Origin: Nemania diffusa
Taxonomy: Eukaryota > Ascomycota > Sordariomycetes > Xylariales > Xylariaceae
DNA: 64,000 nucleotides
Reading direction: 5' to 3'
Assembly: GCA_038501195.1 (NCBI GenBank)
Contig: JBBPUQ010000002.1
Span: forward strand, 3,720,001 to 3,784,000
In this document: piece after piece, positions 1 through 12,392 of the stretch
How positions within the stretch are numbered: the first letter of the stretch is position 1
Layout: every line of letters begins with the position of its first letter
Notes under the pieces: model-generated
What the model was told of the DNA's origin: nothing
Databases searched by the model: none
Seen by the model: the letters and a program-made list of their open reading frames with translations, nothing else
Program-made: the position numbers and the translations under genes

Positions 1-462
1 AGTTTATATTGCTATTAAAAATAACTTCTTTATTAAAAATAATATTTTTAATTTTTATAATTTTATTAATTTAAAAGTATTAAATATAATATATATTAAA
101 AAAATTATAATTAATAAAAAAACTTATAAAAGCTTTAAAATTAAACTTTTTATTTTTTTTTTATTTTTTTTTAGTTTATATAATTATTATATATATTTTA
201 TAATTAAATATTTTTAAATATATTAAATAAAACTTATAATTATTTATTATTTTATTTTTTAATATAATAAAAAAGTAAAAATATTTATAAAAAAACTTTT
301 AATTTAAAAGCTATTTAAATATTCAATTATAAAAATAAATTGCTATTTTAACAATTTTAAACTATAAATATTAAAATAGTTTTATATTTATTTTTATAGC
401 TTTAATTTTTTTTTTAATAAATTATTTAATATATTTAGCGTTTTTATTTTATATTTATATAT
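1..462. repeat. AT-only RIP-degraded sequence left of the copia element
   Basis: Almost pure A and T with stops in every frame; remaining G and C sit mainly in short AGC/GCT or AC contexts. This is the look of fungal repeats after repeat-induced point mutation. The stretch continues on the far side of the retrotransposon at 6329, so it may be the target into which that element inserted. No gene or element terminus is recognisable within it. Confidence 0.7.
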
Positions 463-770
463 TGTTGAACTAATGATTTAATAAAACTTATATATATATA
501 TTAAATATATATAACTAAAATTTAAACTAGAACTTTTATTAAATAATTAAATAAATAAAAAATATAAAGATTTATTAAAATTTATAAAACTTATAAAACT
601 TATATATATATATATATAAATAATTTATATATAATTTTTTTAGTTATATTTTTTTTTGTAAAATATATATATAAATCAATATAAAACTTTAAAACTTAGA
701 AACAGATTTTAAACTTTATAAATTATTTTGAATTCTTTTATATATATATATATAAAAAGTTCTATTAATA
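463..770 (+). repeat. 5' LTR of the copia-type element
   Basis: This 308-bp repeat matches 6012-6323 along its whole length, including the internal run of alternating TA and the shared tail ending in AATA. It begins TGTTGAAC, a standard LTR terminus. Differences between the two copies are almost all transitions. Confidence 0.8.
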
Positions 771-3700
771 TTAATTAATAATTATAAAATGTAATTATAA
801 ATTAACAAAATAAAAAAGCAAAATTTAGCTATAAAGTAGCTTTTATATTTGATTTTTTATTTTTTATATAAAAAATAAATTATTATTTATATCGATTAAA
901 AAAAAAAAAGTTAAATTAATTATTAAATAAAAAAATTTAATTATTGCAAAATTAAAAACTTTTTTTATATAATATTTAGTTATTTTTATATAAAAATTAA
1001 TAAAACTATAAACTATTTTATATATTTAACTTTTTAATTATTTTATTTATTTATTTATTTATTTATTTTTATATTTATTTTTTTTTATAATTATATTAAA
1101 ATTTATAATAAAATTAGTTATAACAGCTGTAGCTATAGCAGTTAAAACTAACTATTTTAAATCTTCAAATAAAAAATTATATTTATTTTTATATAAAAAT
1201 ATAGCTAGAAAAAGCAATATCGATATTTTTGAATAAAAAAGCAAAACTGACTTTAAATATTAAAATATTATTATTAATTTAAACGATTTAATTATTTTAA
1301 TATAAATGTTTATATATTTTATATAATATTTAAAAAAGTATATATAATTAAAAATCGAAAATAAATAGTTTATATAAACATTTATAATAAATTTTAAAAG
1401 TTAAATAAAATTTATATTTATAAATATTAGTTATATATTTAAATATATATTTATTATAATAGTTATAAATAATAAAAAAATCAAAATATATAAAAATATA
1501 TGTAATAATAAATTTATATATATATTTAAAAAATTTAACAATAATAACAACAATAAAAAATTAAATAATAATATATTTATATAAATAATTTTAGCATTTA
1601 TATTAATAAATATATTAAAATTTTTAATTATATAAACAAACTATTTAATATTATAACTAGTTATATTAAAATTAATAATATTAATATATATTTTAATATT
1701 TAATATAAATAATTAAATATTTTTTTTTTTTTATATAAATAAAAATTTAAAAATTTATATTTACTTTTAAAATTTTTACTATATATTTTATATTTTTATT
1801 TATATATAAAAATCAATTATATAAATTTTTTTTTATTTAAATTATTTATAATAATTTAATTAAAACAGTTTAATTTACTATATTTATTAAAATATAACAA
1901 TTTAATTAAAACTATAGCAATAAATTATATAATATATTATATAATAAAACTTAAATTTTTATTTTAATATATTGTCGATTTAAAATTATTAAAAAACAAT
2001 ATTATATAATATTTTTTTTTATATTAAAAAAAAAAGCTAAATAATATTATTTTAATTATATTAGTTTAATATATAAATAAAACAAAATTTATACAATATT
2101 TAATAATTATTTTAATATAATAATTAATTATAGTTAATATTAAATTAATTAAATTATTATTATTTTTATATAAATAAAATAAAATAATTTAATAAAAATA
2201 ATATTTAAAATATTAAAAACTATAATTAATAAGTTTTAATTTATATAATATATTTTAAAATTTAATTATTATAAAAAAATATTATTTTATATAATAATTA
2301 TATAAATATATTTTAATATATTTAAGTTTAAATTTATTTTAATTAATTAAAAACTTATATATAAAGTTTTATTTTTTAATTTATAAATAATATTATAAGT
2401 TTTTTTTAATTAAAAAATAAATTATTACTATATAATAAATGTTTATTTTATTAATAAATAATATAATATTAAATATTTAAAATAATTATATAGTTATAGC
2501 TTTAAAAAAAGCTTTTATTAAAAATTATAGCGATTATATAATAAAAATAATAAAAATAACAAAAAATGTTTTATTTACAAAAAACTTAATTATTAATTTA
2601 TTAATTATAGCTAATAAAAAAAATTAAAAATAAAAAAACAATATTTTGTTATATATAATATTTTAAAACAAAAAGCTTTATTATATAAAAAGTATAATAT
2701 ATTTATATTAAACTATAAAAATAATAAAAATTTTTTATATAAAAATAAATCTAATAATAATTTAAATTTTAAAACTAGAAATAAAATAGTTTAATTTTTA
2801 ATAAATTTAATATATTTTTATTATATAATAAAAAAAAATATATATATTTAAAATTAAATGTTAATATTAAACAATTTTTATTTAAATAATTAATATAATA
2901 TAAAGTATTAAAATATTTTATAAAATATTAATATAGCTAAAGTTTTAATTATTAAAAAAGTTTAAATTAAAACTTTTATATAAAAAAACTTTTTTATATA
3001 AATAAATTAAACTTTAAATAATATAATAATTTAATTTAATAATATTAAAAGTTTTAAAGCTATAAATATTATAACTATTTTAATATTAATTAAATCAATT
3101 AAATTTTATATTTTAAATATATTAACTTTATTTTTACTATTGTTATAAAATATAAATTAATTATATATTTATTTTAATAATATATAAAATATAATTATAT
3201 AATAAAATAATATAATAATATTAATTATATAAAAATAAAAATATTTGTTTTTTAATATTAATTAATTAAAAGCTATAAATTATTTTATAAAATAAAAAGT
3301 TTAAAAATTATATTATTAATTTAAATATTTTTATATAAAAAAACTTATAAAGTTATTATAAAAAGTTAAATATAATAATATTAATATTTTAATATTTTAA
3401 AAAATTAAAAAGTTTTGTTATTATTATTAATTATATAACTAAATTTTAAAAAAATTTAAGTTTTTATTAAAAAATAAATATAATTTTAATTATAAAATTA
3501 TTATTAATATTATATAAATTAACAAACAATTAATTTTATATATAATTAATATAAATATTTTGTTTTAAGTAGTTAAATTTTTAAAGTTTTTAAATATATA
3601 TAATATTTAAAATATATTATATTAATATTAAATTTTAATATATTAAAAGCTATTTAATTATATTATATATAATTTTAATATAAAATTTTTATTTAAAAAT

Positions 3701-5692
3701 TTTTGCAATAATATATAATTAATTAAAATTTTATATAAAAAAATATTTATTAAAATATATTAAGTTATTAAAAAAGTTAAACAAATATATATATTATTTT
3801 ATTATATATTTAATATTTTATATAAAAAAATTAATTATTATATAAATAAAAAAATAATATTATAAATAGTTATAAAAGCTTTAAATAATATAGTTAAATT
3901 AAATAGTTTTATATTTATTTTATTAATTTTTAAAGTTTATTTTAAAATTAATAATAATTTATTTTTTTTATTAAAAATTATTTAAAAAATAAAAGCTATA
4001 TAAAAAATTATAAAAATATTAAAAAATATTTATATAAAAATTAATATTAATTAAATTATATAAACTAAAAATAAACTAGTATTATTATATAAAGTATTTT
4101 TTTTATTTTTTTAAAATAAAATTATATAAAATTTTTACGATTAAAAATTATAATATTATAGTTAATATAATAAATAAATCAGCTAAATTTTATTATATAT
4201 AAATTAAACTATATTATTAATAAAAAGCTATATTTAATTTATTATATAAAAAAAATAACTTTTTATATAACTTTTTTTAAACTATTAAATAGTTATAATT
4301 TTAATATAAAAGTAAATTAAAAAAGTTATTTATAACTATTAACAATTAATATTTTATATTAAAAAAAATTAATAATTATATTTTAATTATATAATTAAAA
4401 TAAAACAGTATAATTATTATATTTAATATATTTTTTAAACAATTAAATATAACTAAAATAAATATATTAACAATTTAAAATATATTTTAGTTTATATAAT
4501 ATAATTTAAATTAATATAATTAAATAAAAACTTTTTTAAACTAAACTTATATAAAAAGTTAAAAATAAAATAACTAAATTATATAAAAAGTTTAAATTAA
4601 TTATATAAAATTATAAAAATAACAATAAAATTTAAATTTTTATATAAATATTAATAATTTATTATAATTTTAAAATTATTGTTAATTTAAAACTATAGTA
4701 TATATATAAAATTATAAAATATTTTTTAAATATATATATAGTTATATAATAAATTAAATTAAAAAATTTATATTTATATATTAAAAAAATTAAAAAATAA
4801 ATATTTAATAAATATTATATTTTAAATTATATAACTATTATATAAATTAATAAAATTAAAATTATATTAATATAAAATTTATTATAAATATTATTATTAA
4901 AAATTAAATATAAAAATATTTATATATAATTTATATTTATTATATATAAAAAAAAAACTTAATAAATTTACAATTATAAAACTTTAAATAAACAATATTT
5001 TTAATATTATATTTAAAAAGTTTTTATATAAAAAAAAAACCAAACTATTATTTTATATAAAATTAAAAATAAAATTAATATTTAAATATTTTGTTAAATT
5101 TAATAAAAACAAAATTTAAATAAATAAATAAAATTTTATTTTTATTTAATAAAAATAAACTAAATAATTATATATTATTAACTTTTATATAAAAAATTAT
5201 TTTTAATAATATATTATTTAATAAGTTTAAAAAATATATATTATATTAATATATTAACTAAAAATATTATATAATTAATTAATTGTTATATAAATTTAAA
5301 AATTATTAAAAAATAATATTAAAGTATTAAATATATAAATATAATAATAAATTAACAATATATAGCAAAAACTATATTATATACTTTTAAATTTTAATTA
5401 TATAAAAATTTTTATTTTTATTAATAAAATATTTATAAATAACAAAAATTTAAATTTTTAAATTAAATTTATAATTATATTAATTAATAAAAGTTATATA
5501 AAAAATACTTTTATAATTAAAAGTAATATTATTTATTAAAATTTAATTAAATATAAATAAATTATATATAATATATTAACAAATAAATTATATAATATAA
5601 TTAATAAATTTAATTATATTATTATATTTAATATAACTTTTTAAAAAATTATTTATATAATAAAATTATTAATTATATTATTAGTTATATAT

Positions 5693-5915
5693 ATTAATTT
5701 TAAATTTTTATATAAATATTTAATTAAATTAAAAACTATATAAAAAAAACAATTTATAATTAATATTATATTATTTTAAAAAATATATAAAAATTATAAA
5801 ATTATAAAAATATATTAAATTAATAATAAAAACAACTTAATAAATATTTATATAAAAAAAACATTTAATTAAATATTAAAAAAACTAGTTAATATAAATA
5901 AATTAATTATATAAA
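5693..5915 (+). pseudogene. Remnant of copia RNase H / C-terminal Pol
   Basis: Translated in one frame through its stops, this segment keeps the residue spacing of the copia RNase H end: an I-N-F-K-F-L-Y block for T-D-S-K-S-L-Y, then L-I-K-L for L-V-K-L, K-K-Q for E-K-R, and N-N-L-I-N for N-P-A-D-A. Each substitution is what G-to-A or C-to-T change gives. It is non-functional; several TAA codons interrupt it. It lies about 100 bp upstream of the 3' LTR, the correct place for this domain in a copia element. Confidence 0.65.
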
Positions 5916-6011
5916 TAAAAATATATATAAATCAATTAAATAATAAAAAAAATAATAAAAAATTAATTAATATTAAAACTAAAGTTATTATATAAAAAAA
6001 AAAATCTTTAA

Positions 6012-6323
6012 TATTAAATTAATAATTTAATAAAATTTATATATATATATTAAATATATATAATTAAAACTTAAATTAAAATTTTTATTAAATAACTAAA
6101 TAAATAAAAAATATAAAAATTTATTAAAATTTATAAAACTTATAAATTTTATATATATATATATATATATAAATAATTTATATATAACTTTTTTAATTAT
6201 ATTTTTTTTTATAAAATATATATATAAATTAATATAAAATTTTAAAATTTAAAAACAAACTTTAAACTTTATAAATTATTTTAAATCTTTTTATATATAT
6301 ATATATAAAAAATTTTACTAATA
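6012..6323 (+). repeat. 3' LTR of the copia-type element
   Basis: This 312-bp partner of the repeat at 463-770 starts TATTAAATTAAT where the left copy has TGTTGAACTAAT. It is followed by TATAT, matching the bases before the left copy. Confidence 0.8.
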
Positions 6324-6328
6324 TATAT

Positions 6329-8640
6329 ATAATATAAAAAGTTTTATTTATATATTATAATTTTTTTAAAGCTATTTTTTAAAAATTAAACTTTTAATAA
6401 TTTTTTTTATTTGTTTTTATTATAGCTATTTTTAGTTATTAATATATTTTAATTTAATTTAAAAAATATAATAATATTTTTTAAATATAATAATAAAATT
6501 AATTTTTAAAATAATAATTAAAACAAATATTTAAAAATTAATTTATAATAAATATAAAACTTATAAAATTTTTATAGTTTTTTATAAAAATATAAAAATT
6601 AATAGCAATTTTTATTTTTATTTTTATAAATATTTTTTTAAAAAATTTATTGATTTATTTTATAATTTTTTTTTTTATATATTTTTTATAGTTTTTAGTT
6701 TTAATTTAATTATTTAATAATTTTTTAATTTTAATTTTAAAAACTTAATTTATTAAATAATTTAAAAATTTAATATTAAAATGTTTTAATTATAAATATT
6801 ATTTAATTAAATCTTTTTTTAAAATATTTTTTTTTATATAAAAAATATTATAATTAATTAATAAAAATAAATATTTAATTATAAATTAATTAAATTAATT
6901 TTAAAATTTATAAAAAATTAAACTATTAAATTAATATAAAATATTATTTATAAATTTATTATTTTATTAAATTTTTTATTTATTTAATATTTTTAAAAAT
7001 ATTAAATTAATAATAATTTTTTTAATATAAGCTATATTATATAATTTTATTACTTTTAATTTTTTTAATTTTTAAAATTTAATATTTATATTTTTATAAG
7101 CTAAAATTAAAAAAATAAAATTTTTAATATATATATAATTTTTTAAATTAATAATTTAAATATTATAAAATTAATTTATTTTATTAAATATATATATATT
7201 AATATTTAAATTTAAAATAATTAAATTTTTTAATAAATAAATTGTTTTATTATTATAAATAAAATATATAAATATAATTTTTATTATTTTTTTAACTAAT
7301 TAAAAAGTTTTATTTATTTTTTTTTTATTAATTTTTTATTTTTTATTTTTAATTTTTTTTATTAATTTTAAATTTTTATTAAAATTTTTTTTAATTAAAA
7401 CTTTAATTTTTAAATTTATAAATTAATTATTAAAAATTATTTTAAAAAAAAAATATTAATATAATTATTAAAAATAATAGTTTATTTTATATATTATATA
7501 AAAATAACTATTTTAAAAGTTAATATTTAATTATAGCTTTTTTTAAAATATTAATAATTTGTTTTTTTTTTTTTAAACTATTAAGTTTATTTGATTTTTT
7601 TTTTGAAATTTTTTTTTATTTTAAAATTTTTTAGTTTTATTAAAAATTTTGTTTAAATTTTTTTTTAACTTTTTATTACTAAAAATAACAACAAAAAAAC
7701 TTTTTATTATTTTTTTAGCTTTTAATAAAAGCTTTTAATAAAATATATATTTTTAAAGCTTTATTTTAATTTTTTTATATATTATTTTTTTATTTTATAT
7801 AGTTTTTATATAACTAATTATTAAAATAATTATTTATTTAAATAAAATTATTAAAAAAGCTTTTTTTAAATTAATTATTATAAAATAATTATTTTTAAAA
7901 TTAAAGTTATTATATTTAATAATTTTATTTATTATATTTATTTAAAAAAAAGTTTAAATTAATAAATTTTTAAATATTTTATTAAAAAGCTTTTTTATTA
8001 AAATTATATATTTTTTTTATAAATTAGCTTAAAAAAAAAATGCTATATAATTTTTTATTTTTTATAAAAAGTTATATTATTAATTAATTAATTTTTTATT
8101 TTTTATAATAATATATTTATATTTTTAAAAAATAATAAAAATTATTAATATTTATTATATTTTTTATTTATATAAATATAAATATTTCAATTAATATTAA
8201 AAACTGTTTTTTTTTTAATTATAAAATTTATAACTTTTATAATAAATTTATTATTATTTTTTTTTATTTATAAAATTATAAATAAAACTTTTTATATTAA
8301 TTTAAATTAATTTATAAAATTATAAAAATAATTAATAAAATTAAATTTTAAAAATTTTATAATTTAAAAAATTTTATTTTTATATTAAATAAACTTTTTA
8401 ATTTTTAGTTATAATATTTTTGCTAAAAACTTTTTATTTTATTAATAAAAATTTTTTTATTTAATAAAAAAAATAAAATTATTATTAACTATTTTATTTA
8501 ATTAATTAAAATATTATTTTATTATAAATAGTTTTAATTTTAAATTTAAAAAATATATAAAACTTTTAATTATTAAAAATAAACTTTTTAAATTAATTAA
8601 ATTAATTAATATAATTATTATTGTTATATATTACTGCTGT
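6329..8640. repeat. AT-only RIP-degraded block
   Basis: This is AT-only sequence with no open frame and no second LTR pair or inverted termini that I can find. It ends abruptly at about 8640, where normal base composition resumes. It is probably another mutated transposon or the other half of the copia target, but no domain is readable. Confidence 0.6.
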
Positions 8641-9785
8641 TTTAAAAGATTTTTCTCTAGCATATAAAATAAGTATATAAATGGAACCCCTTGAAACAAA
8701 AGGTACCCCCTTCTGGTTAGAACTTTCCAGCACCTAAAATACAGGGCCTAATTTACCCCCTATATATCTAACATTAATCGTATTCTGGTGTTATTATGCG
8801 CTCTGTGCCTAATTGGGCTATGAAATAAAATCGGCAGCGACCTAGTCTCCCTCTTGCGTGCAGCGTAGCAAAGCGCTAAACCATCGACTTTAGCTTGCTC
8901 GCGCCTGAGGGATCCTCGCTTAAGCTAGCGCAGATTCATAACGTAGGGTTCCAGTCTTGAACGAATGGAGACTTCCTGGTACCCCTTGAAACGAAATATT
9001 CAAAACTATGGCCGGATTTGACTTCATGTGTGATGTTGACCGGTCTTTGAGTAGCAAGAATCCTGCTGGCTACTAACGTTCCGTTTTACGAGTTTATATA
9101 GAGGATAGATACAGCAAGTTGACGAGCTTCAGATAGTACCTACCTACCTACCTAGTTGCATTCAGTAAATGCTTGAGCCAGGGTTGGCGAAGACTCGAGC
9201 GTAAAAAGACTCACACAACGACATAATGGTCGATTCATCCCTGAGATGATTTTAAATAATCGAATAATGATATATTCACTATTGATCAACTAATAACTGA
9301 TCATTGTTTTTGTATTTGAAGTTGTTCAACCGCTGGGAAGGAGAAATTACTAGAGCGACGGCTGGCGAGCCTTTACTGGACACAGCTGGGGCTGGTACCG
9401 AATCTACGTAGAGAACTGATTCAACCGGTGCATCACAGACGCGGGTGCCTACAAGATTCAGCGACCGTCTACTGTCGGACTGCGAAGCAGTAATTCCGCT
9501 CCATCGAGTGATACTTCAGTATCTTGAGAATAAAGATGTTTGTATTGAATATGAAGTGTAGTGGGGTCGCAGGGCGCCCACACAGGGCCTTTACTGAGTT
9601 TGGTACCTAGCACTAGGTAATAATAGAGCGCTCTCCGCCCTGTGCGTCTCCTTCCCCCAACGCTGTAGGAAAATCGAAAAATTAGACTGGTGGCTTAGTA
9701 TACGTCGAGAAGTGCTGACTTACGCCCTGTCCATATGGTGTAGCAATATTATGGCAGCCACATGCACTGAAAATAGTTCTCCCCC
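8641..9785. other. Intergenic, no gene seen
   Basis: The composition is normal but no credible coding frame, tRNA or domain is visible on either strand. A 19-base motif containing ACCCCTTGAAAC occurs twice in the same orientation (8682 and 8977). A short run of CTAC/CCTA units lies near 9140. Confidence 0.5.
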
Positions 9786-10646
9786 TTATTTTGTCGCGAT
9801 GGCTATGTTGGCAACGAATCTGAGAATGCCTTTGTTACCAGGAACCTCCTGGTAGCCTTCGGTCTTGCGCACTTCCTGTTTGACGACCTCAGTAGCCCTG
9901 TCCCAATTCTCCTCGTCAGACCGCAGCCAGCCGACGCTTGTAGTGCCACCGATGAAGCTCCAAAGCATGTTGGCGTAATGGTCCATCTCGGCTGTATGAT
10001 AGAACACGGGGCTTGTCTCGACAACAATCTTATCTTTCTCAAAGCCACCCTTCTCGATGATACTCTGAAGATACTCGGGTTGAGACCACTTTTCACTCCC
10101 AGCGCGTGGTAGCGGCGATCCTTCTGGGCGTGTAGCTTTGGAGGCGGCCTGGATGGGTAGGAAGTTAGGCTGGTATTTCCATGTATTGATGATGACCTTG
10201 CCGCCAGGCTTGAGTGTTCGGTATATTTCCTTGACAGTGTCTATGCCATCGTTGGGCAAGGCAAAAATTAGTGCGTTACCAAGTGATAGATTGAAAGTGT
10301 TGTCCTTGAACGAGGAGGCATTGGCGTCGTCCTTGATCGCCTCTGCCGGCCAGTTGTCCCTAGCGGCCTTCTCTGCGTAGACCTTCAAGGCGCCCTCGTT
10401 TATATCAGTGCCTTTAATCGTCACGTTGATCGACTTGCCAGCGATGGCTTCGACGATAGCGGTAGTGCCAACACCAGTGCCGCAGCCAACATCTTGAATC
10501 ACATCATCATCTGCGATGGACGTGAAAGTAAGAGATACCTTCGCTAGGCTCTGGAAACATGATCCTACGAGCTCATCGTAAAGCTGAGGCGTTGCGGGAA
10601 TAACCTGCTTAGGAACAAACTTGATTTCAGATTCAGGGCCGTTCAT
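9786..10646 (-). CDS. Class I SAM-dependent methyltransferase
   Basis: Predicted 286-aa enzyme that transfers a methyl group from S-adenosylmethionine; the substrate is unknown. It has a Rossmann-type methyltransferase core: motif I reads D-V-G-C-G-T-G-V-G, followed by an acidic T-D-I-N at the end of beta-2, a D-D-A-N segment at beta-3, and the common T-L-K-P-G-G-K motif before the fifth strand. A W-K-Y and later aromatic residues may line the substrate pocket. The frame is open for 81 codons further upstream, but that part is Arg-rich with no family likeness, so I start at the ATG at 10646, just before N-G-P-E. No intron is needed. It sits at the left edge of the island with the FAS pair and an MFS exporter, so a tailoring role is an inference from location only. 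Alternatives are a COQ5/UbiE-like or sterol-type methyltransferase of primary metabolism. Confidence 0.85.
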   Translation of the reverse strand: MNGPESEIKFVPKQVIPATPQLYDELVGSCFQSLAKVSLTFTSIADDDVIQDVGCGTGVGTTAIVEAIAGKSINVTIKGTDINEGALKVYAEKAARDNWPAEAIKDDANASSFKDNTFNLSLGNALIFALPNDGIDTVKEIYRTLKPGGKVIINTWKYQPNFLPIQAASKATRPEGSPLPRAGSEKWSQPEYLQSIIEKGGFEKDKIVVETSPVFYHTAEMDHYANMLWSFIGGTTSVGWLRSDEENWDRATEVVKQEVRKTEGYQEVPGNKGILRFVANIAIATK

Positions 10647-12131
10647 GGTGACGCTGCGCAAATGAACTAAGGGGCTCTTAAATGCGTTCTGCTGGGTTAC
10701 TTTCAATGGCCGTCGACGGGTGGCCAGATGATAATATTTTAGTAGTCGGGTTGAAAGAAATTTCAAGTCAGAACTTCTCGGATTAATAAAGCGTACCATG
10801 TTTCCTTGTCTGCCTGGATCTCGGGGTCCGTAGCGTAAAAAAGCCGACCACAAAGATGAAACCCCCTTACACAAGGTGCGGAGTATCAAAACTGATAGCT
10901 CAGCCGCTGTAAGTCAGAAAAACTGATGAATCAGGAGTTCACACGAGCCGGTGACAATAGATGTAGCTATACTTCCCTACAGAGAAGAATCTTACAGGGG
11001 ATTATTCTTAAGGCAGCCTGATAAGCCAACTCGCTCTTCTAACATTTGTGTTCCATGGCATCTACCATAGCGGTAGCATCTGCGACAACCCCCTAAAACA
11101 TCGAGCCTATCGCACACAGCAGCAATACAGAAAGCTAAGAAAAAAGCTGTGCGGCCAAGAAATGTCGAAAGCGCGATTACTTGTGCAAACAAAGGAGAGA
11201 ATGTCTTCCGGAAATAACAGATAATGTCCTATCTTGTCAAAGAGTCGTAGATAGTGCTGCAGGCCGGAATTTGTGCTATACTACCTACAATATCAAGGTA
11301 ACGCCTGATCTCAGAGTCAACAAATTGGAAGTCCCCACAAAGTGTCCGGCCGGAAGGCCTGTTACAAAACTCGATAAACACAGAAAGGCACTGAGGTGGC
11401 GATCTATTGTAGTGATTGCACACCCTTGTGAGAGGTGTTTCTAGTACAACGACCCAAGCCACATTCACATATCAATTAACGTAGGCTACGCCAGAGGGCA
11501 ATATGCATGCAACCTATTCTTTTACCAATGTGCTTGGGGTTGTTTGTATTAATAAATAGCATATTTTAAAATTGGTAATATAAATTAAATTAACTAGTTT
11601 TTGGGTCAAAAACTATTTAAAACGTTAAATATATTATAATATATACTTAATAATTATGAAATTCTTATAATCTTTTAAAATATATAATACTAATATAATT
11701 ATAGCTTAAACATGATATATATTAAATACATTAGGCTATATGCAGCTAGGCTCAAGGTTTGCAGATTATAATGTTTCAAAGGCATTTATCACAATTAAGC
11801 AAGTAGCCATTTTATAAAAAGATCAATCATGCTTTGATTCTCACAAGTGACTCCTTTTCTTAGCCACTTACTAGCTATTCACCTTAGCTAGTCTACTTCA
11901 ACAGGTATTGCTGGTTTACAATGTTCCTTGAAAATGGACGCTAGTGCTTCCAAGAGTGTTTTCTCACCTCTTCACCAGTCCTAATAGATCTGACACATGC
12001 GGCATGTCTTAATATGATGACGGGTTAGGCCATTCAGGAGTTGATACTAAAGTTAACAGAACAAGCAGTATCAATATTTCGCGTGCCATTCTCAAAAAAA
12101 GAAAGTTCGAGCGGGTTTAACGTCTTAATCC
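10647..12131. other. Intergenic; no intact gene
   Basis: This holds the putative methyltransferase promoter and then sequence without a credible gene. Short open frames at 10992-11468 have no recognisable motif. An AT-rich patch at about 11545-11735 looks like a small RIP-affected repeat remnant. Confidence 0.5.
11545..11735. repeat. Short AT-rich, RIP-like patch
   Basis: About 190 bp made almost only of A and T, with TAATA/TATA-rich runs, lies between sequences of normal composition. It resembles the large AT blocks on a small scale and may be a fragment of a mutated transposon. It lies just upstream of the orphan carrier-domain fragment. Confidence 0.45.
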
Positions 12132-12392
12132 ATGGCGGAAACTATGAGCACTATTATTGTTGATGAGCTTTGTGCGACGCTCAACATTCCATCTCACAGA
12201 TTGAATTACAATGCCAGTTTCATTGCACTCGGTGGTCACTCCCTTCTGGCAGTCAAATGGTCCAGTCGTTGTAAGGCGAGAGGGGTAAACCTCACCGTCA
12301 ACGATATAATTCGCAGATATTCGCTCACTGGAATTATTCCAGTAGCAGCAAGTACTATCATGTATTCCAGGTGCATACCATATAGAATCTGA
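12132..12392 (+). pseudogene. Orphan NRPS-like carrier (thiolation) domain fragment
   Basis: The 86-codon frame is almost exactly one peptidyl-carrier domain. It has a leading helix (I-V-D-E-L-C-A-T-L-N-I), then F-I-A-L-G-G-H-S-L-L-A-V-K, the thiolation core in which the serine takes phosphopantetheine, then a helix II/III region ending near I-I-P-V-A. After that the resemblance stops and the frame closes. No adenylation, condensation, ketosynthase or reductase domain is readable on either side. In the family this motif sits inside large NRPS, NRPS-like or PKS-NRPS enzymes, so I read it as the surviving scrap of a lost megasynthase beside an AT-rich patch. A free-standing carrier protein serving the neighbouring FAS genes cannot be excluded, because the serine motif is intact and the frame has its own ATG. 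Confidence 0.6.

Larger units (their letters stand above)
463..6323 (+). mobile_element. RIP-inactivated Ty1/copia-type LTR retrotransposon
   Basis: Two direct repeats of about 310 bp (463-770 and 6012-6323) delimit a 5.86-kb element. The left copy begins TGTTGAAC and the right TATTAAAT, differing by G-to-A and C-to-T changes as expected from RIP. The element is flanked by identical TATAT pentanucleotides (458-462 and 6324-6328), a plausible target-site duplication, although this is weak evidence in such AT-rich DNA. An A-rich polypurine run precedes the right repeat. On the plus strand 5693-5915 still follows the C-terminal RNase H region of fungal copia Pol: the spacing of the S-L-Y, V-K-L, E-K-R, L-R-Q-S-Y and N-P-A-D positions is kept once G/C losses are allowed for. 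Every frame is full of stops, so the copy is dead. The superfamily call rests on that segment, the RT-to-LTR order and the size. Confidence 0.75.

Noticed and set aside
1..8640. Mitochondrial DNA fragment as the source of the AT-rich block
   Set aside because: No mitochondrial gene, rRNA or tRNA is seen, whereas LTRs and copia RNase H spacing with C-to-T type changes are.
8790..8960. Possible tRNA or structured RNA near a GGGTTCCAGTC string
   Set aside because: There is no matching A box, acceptor stem or anticodon arm, and the string departs from the B-box consensus.
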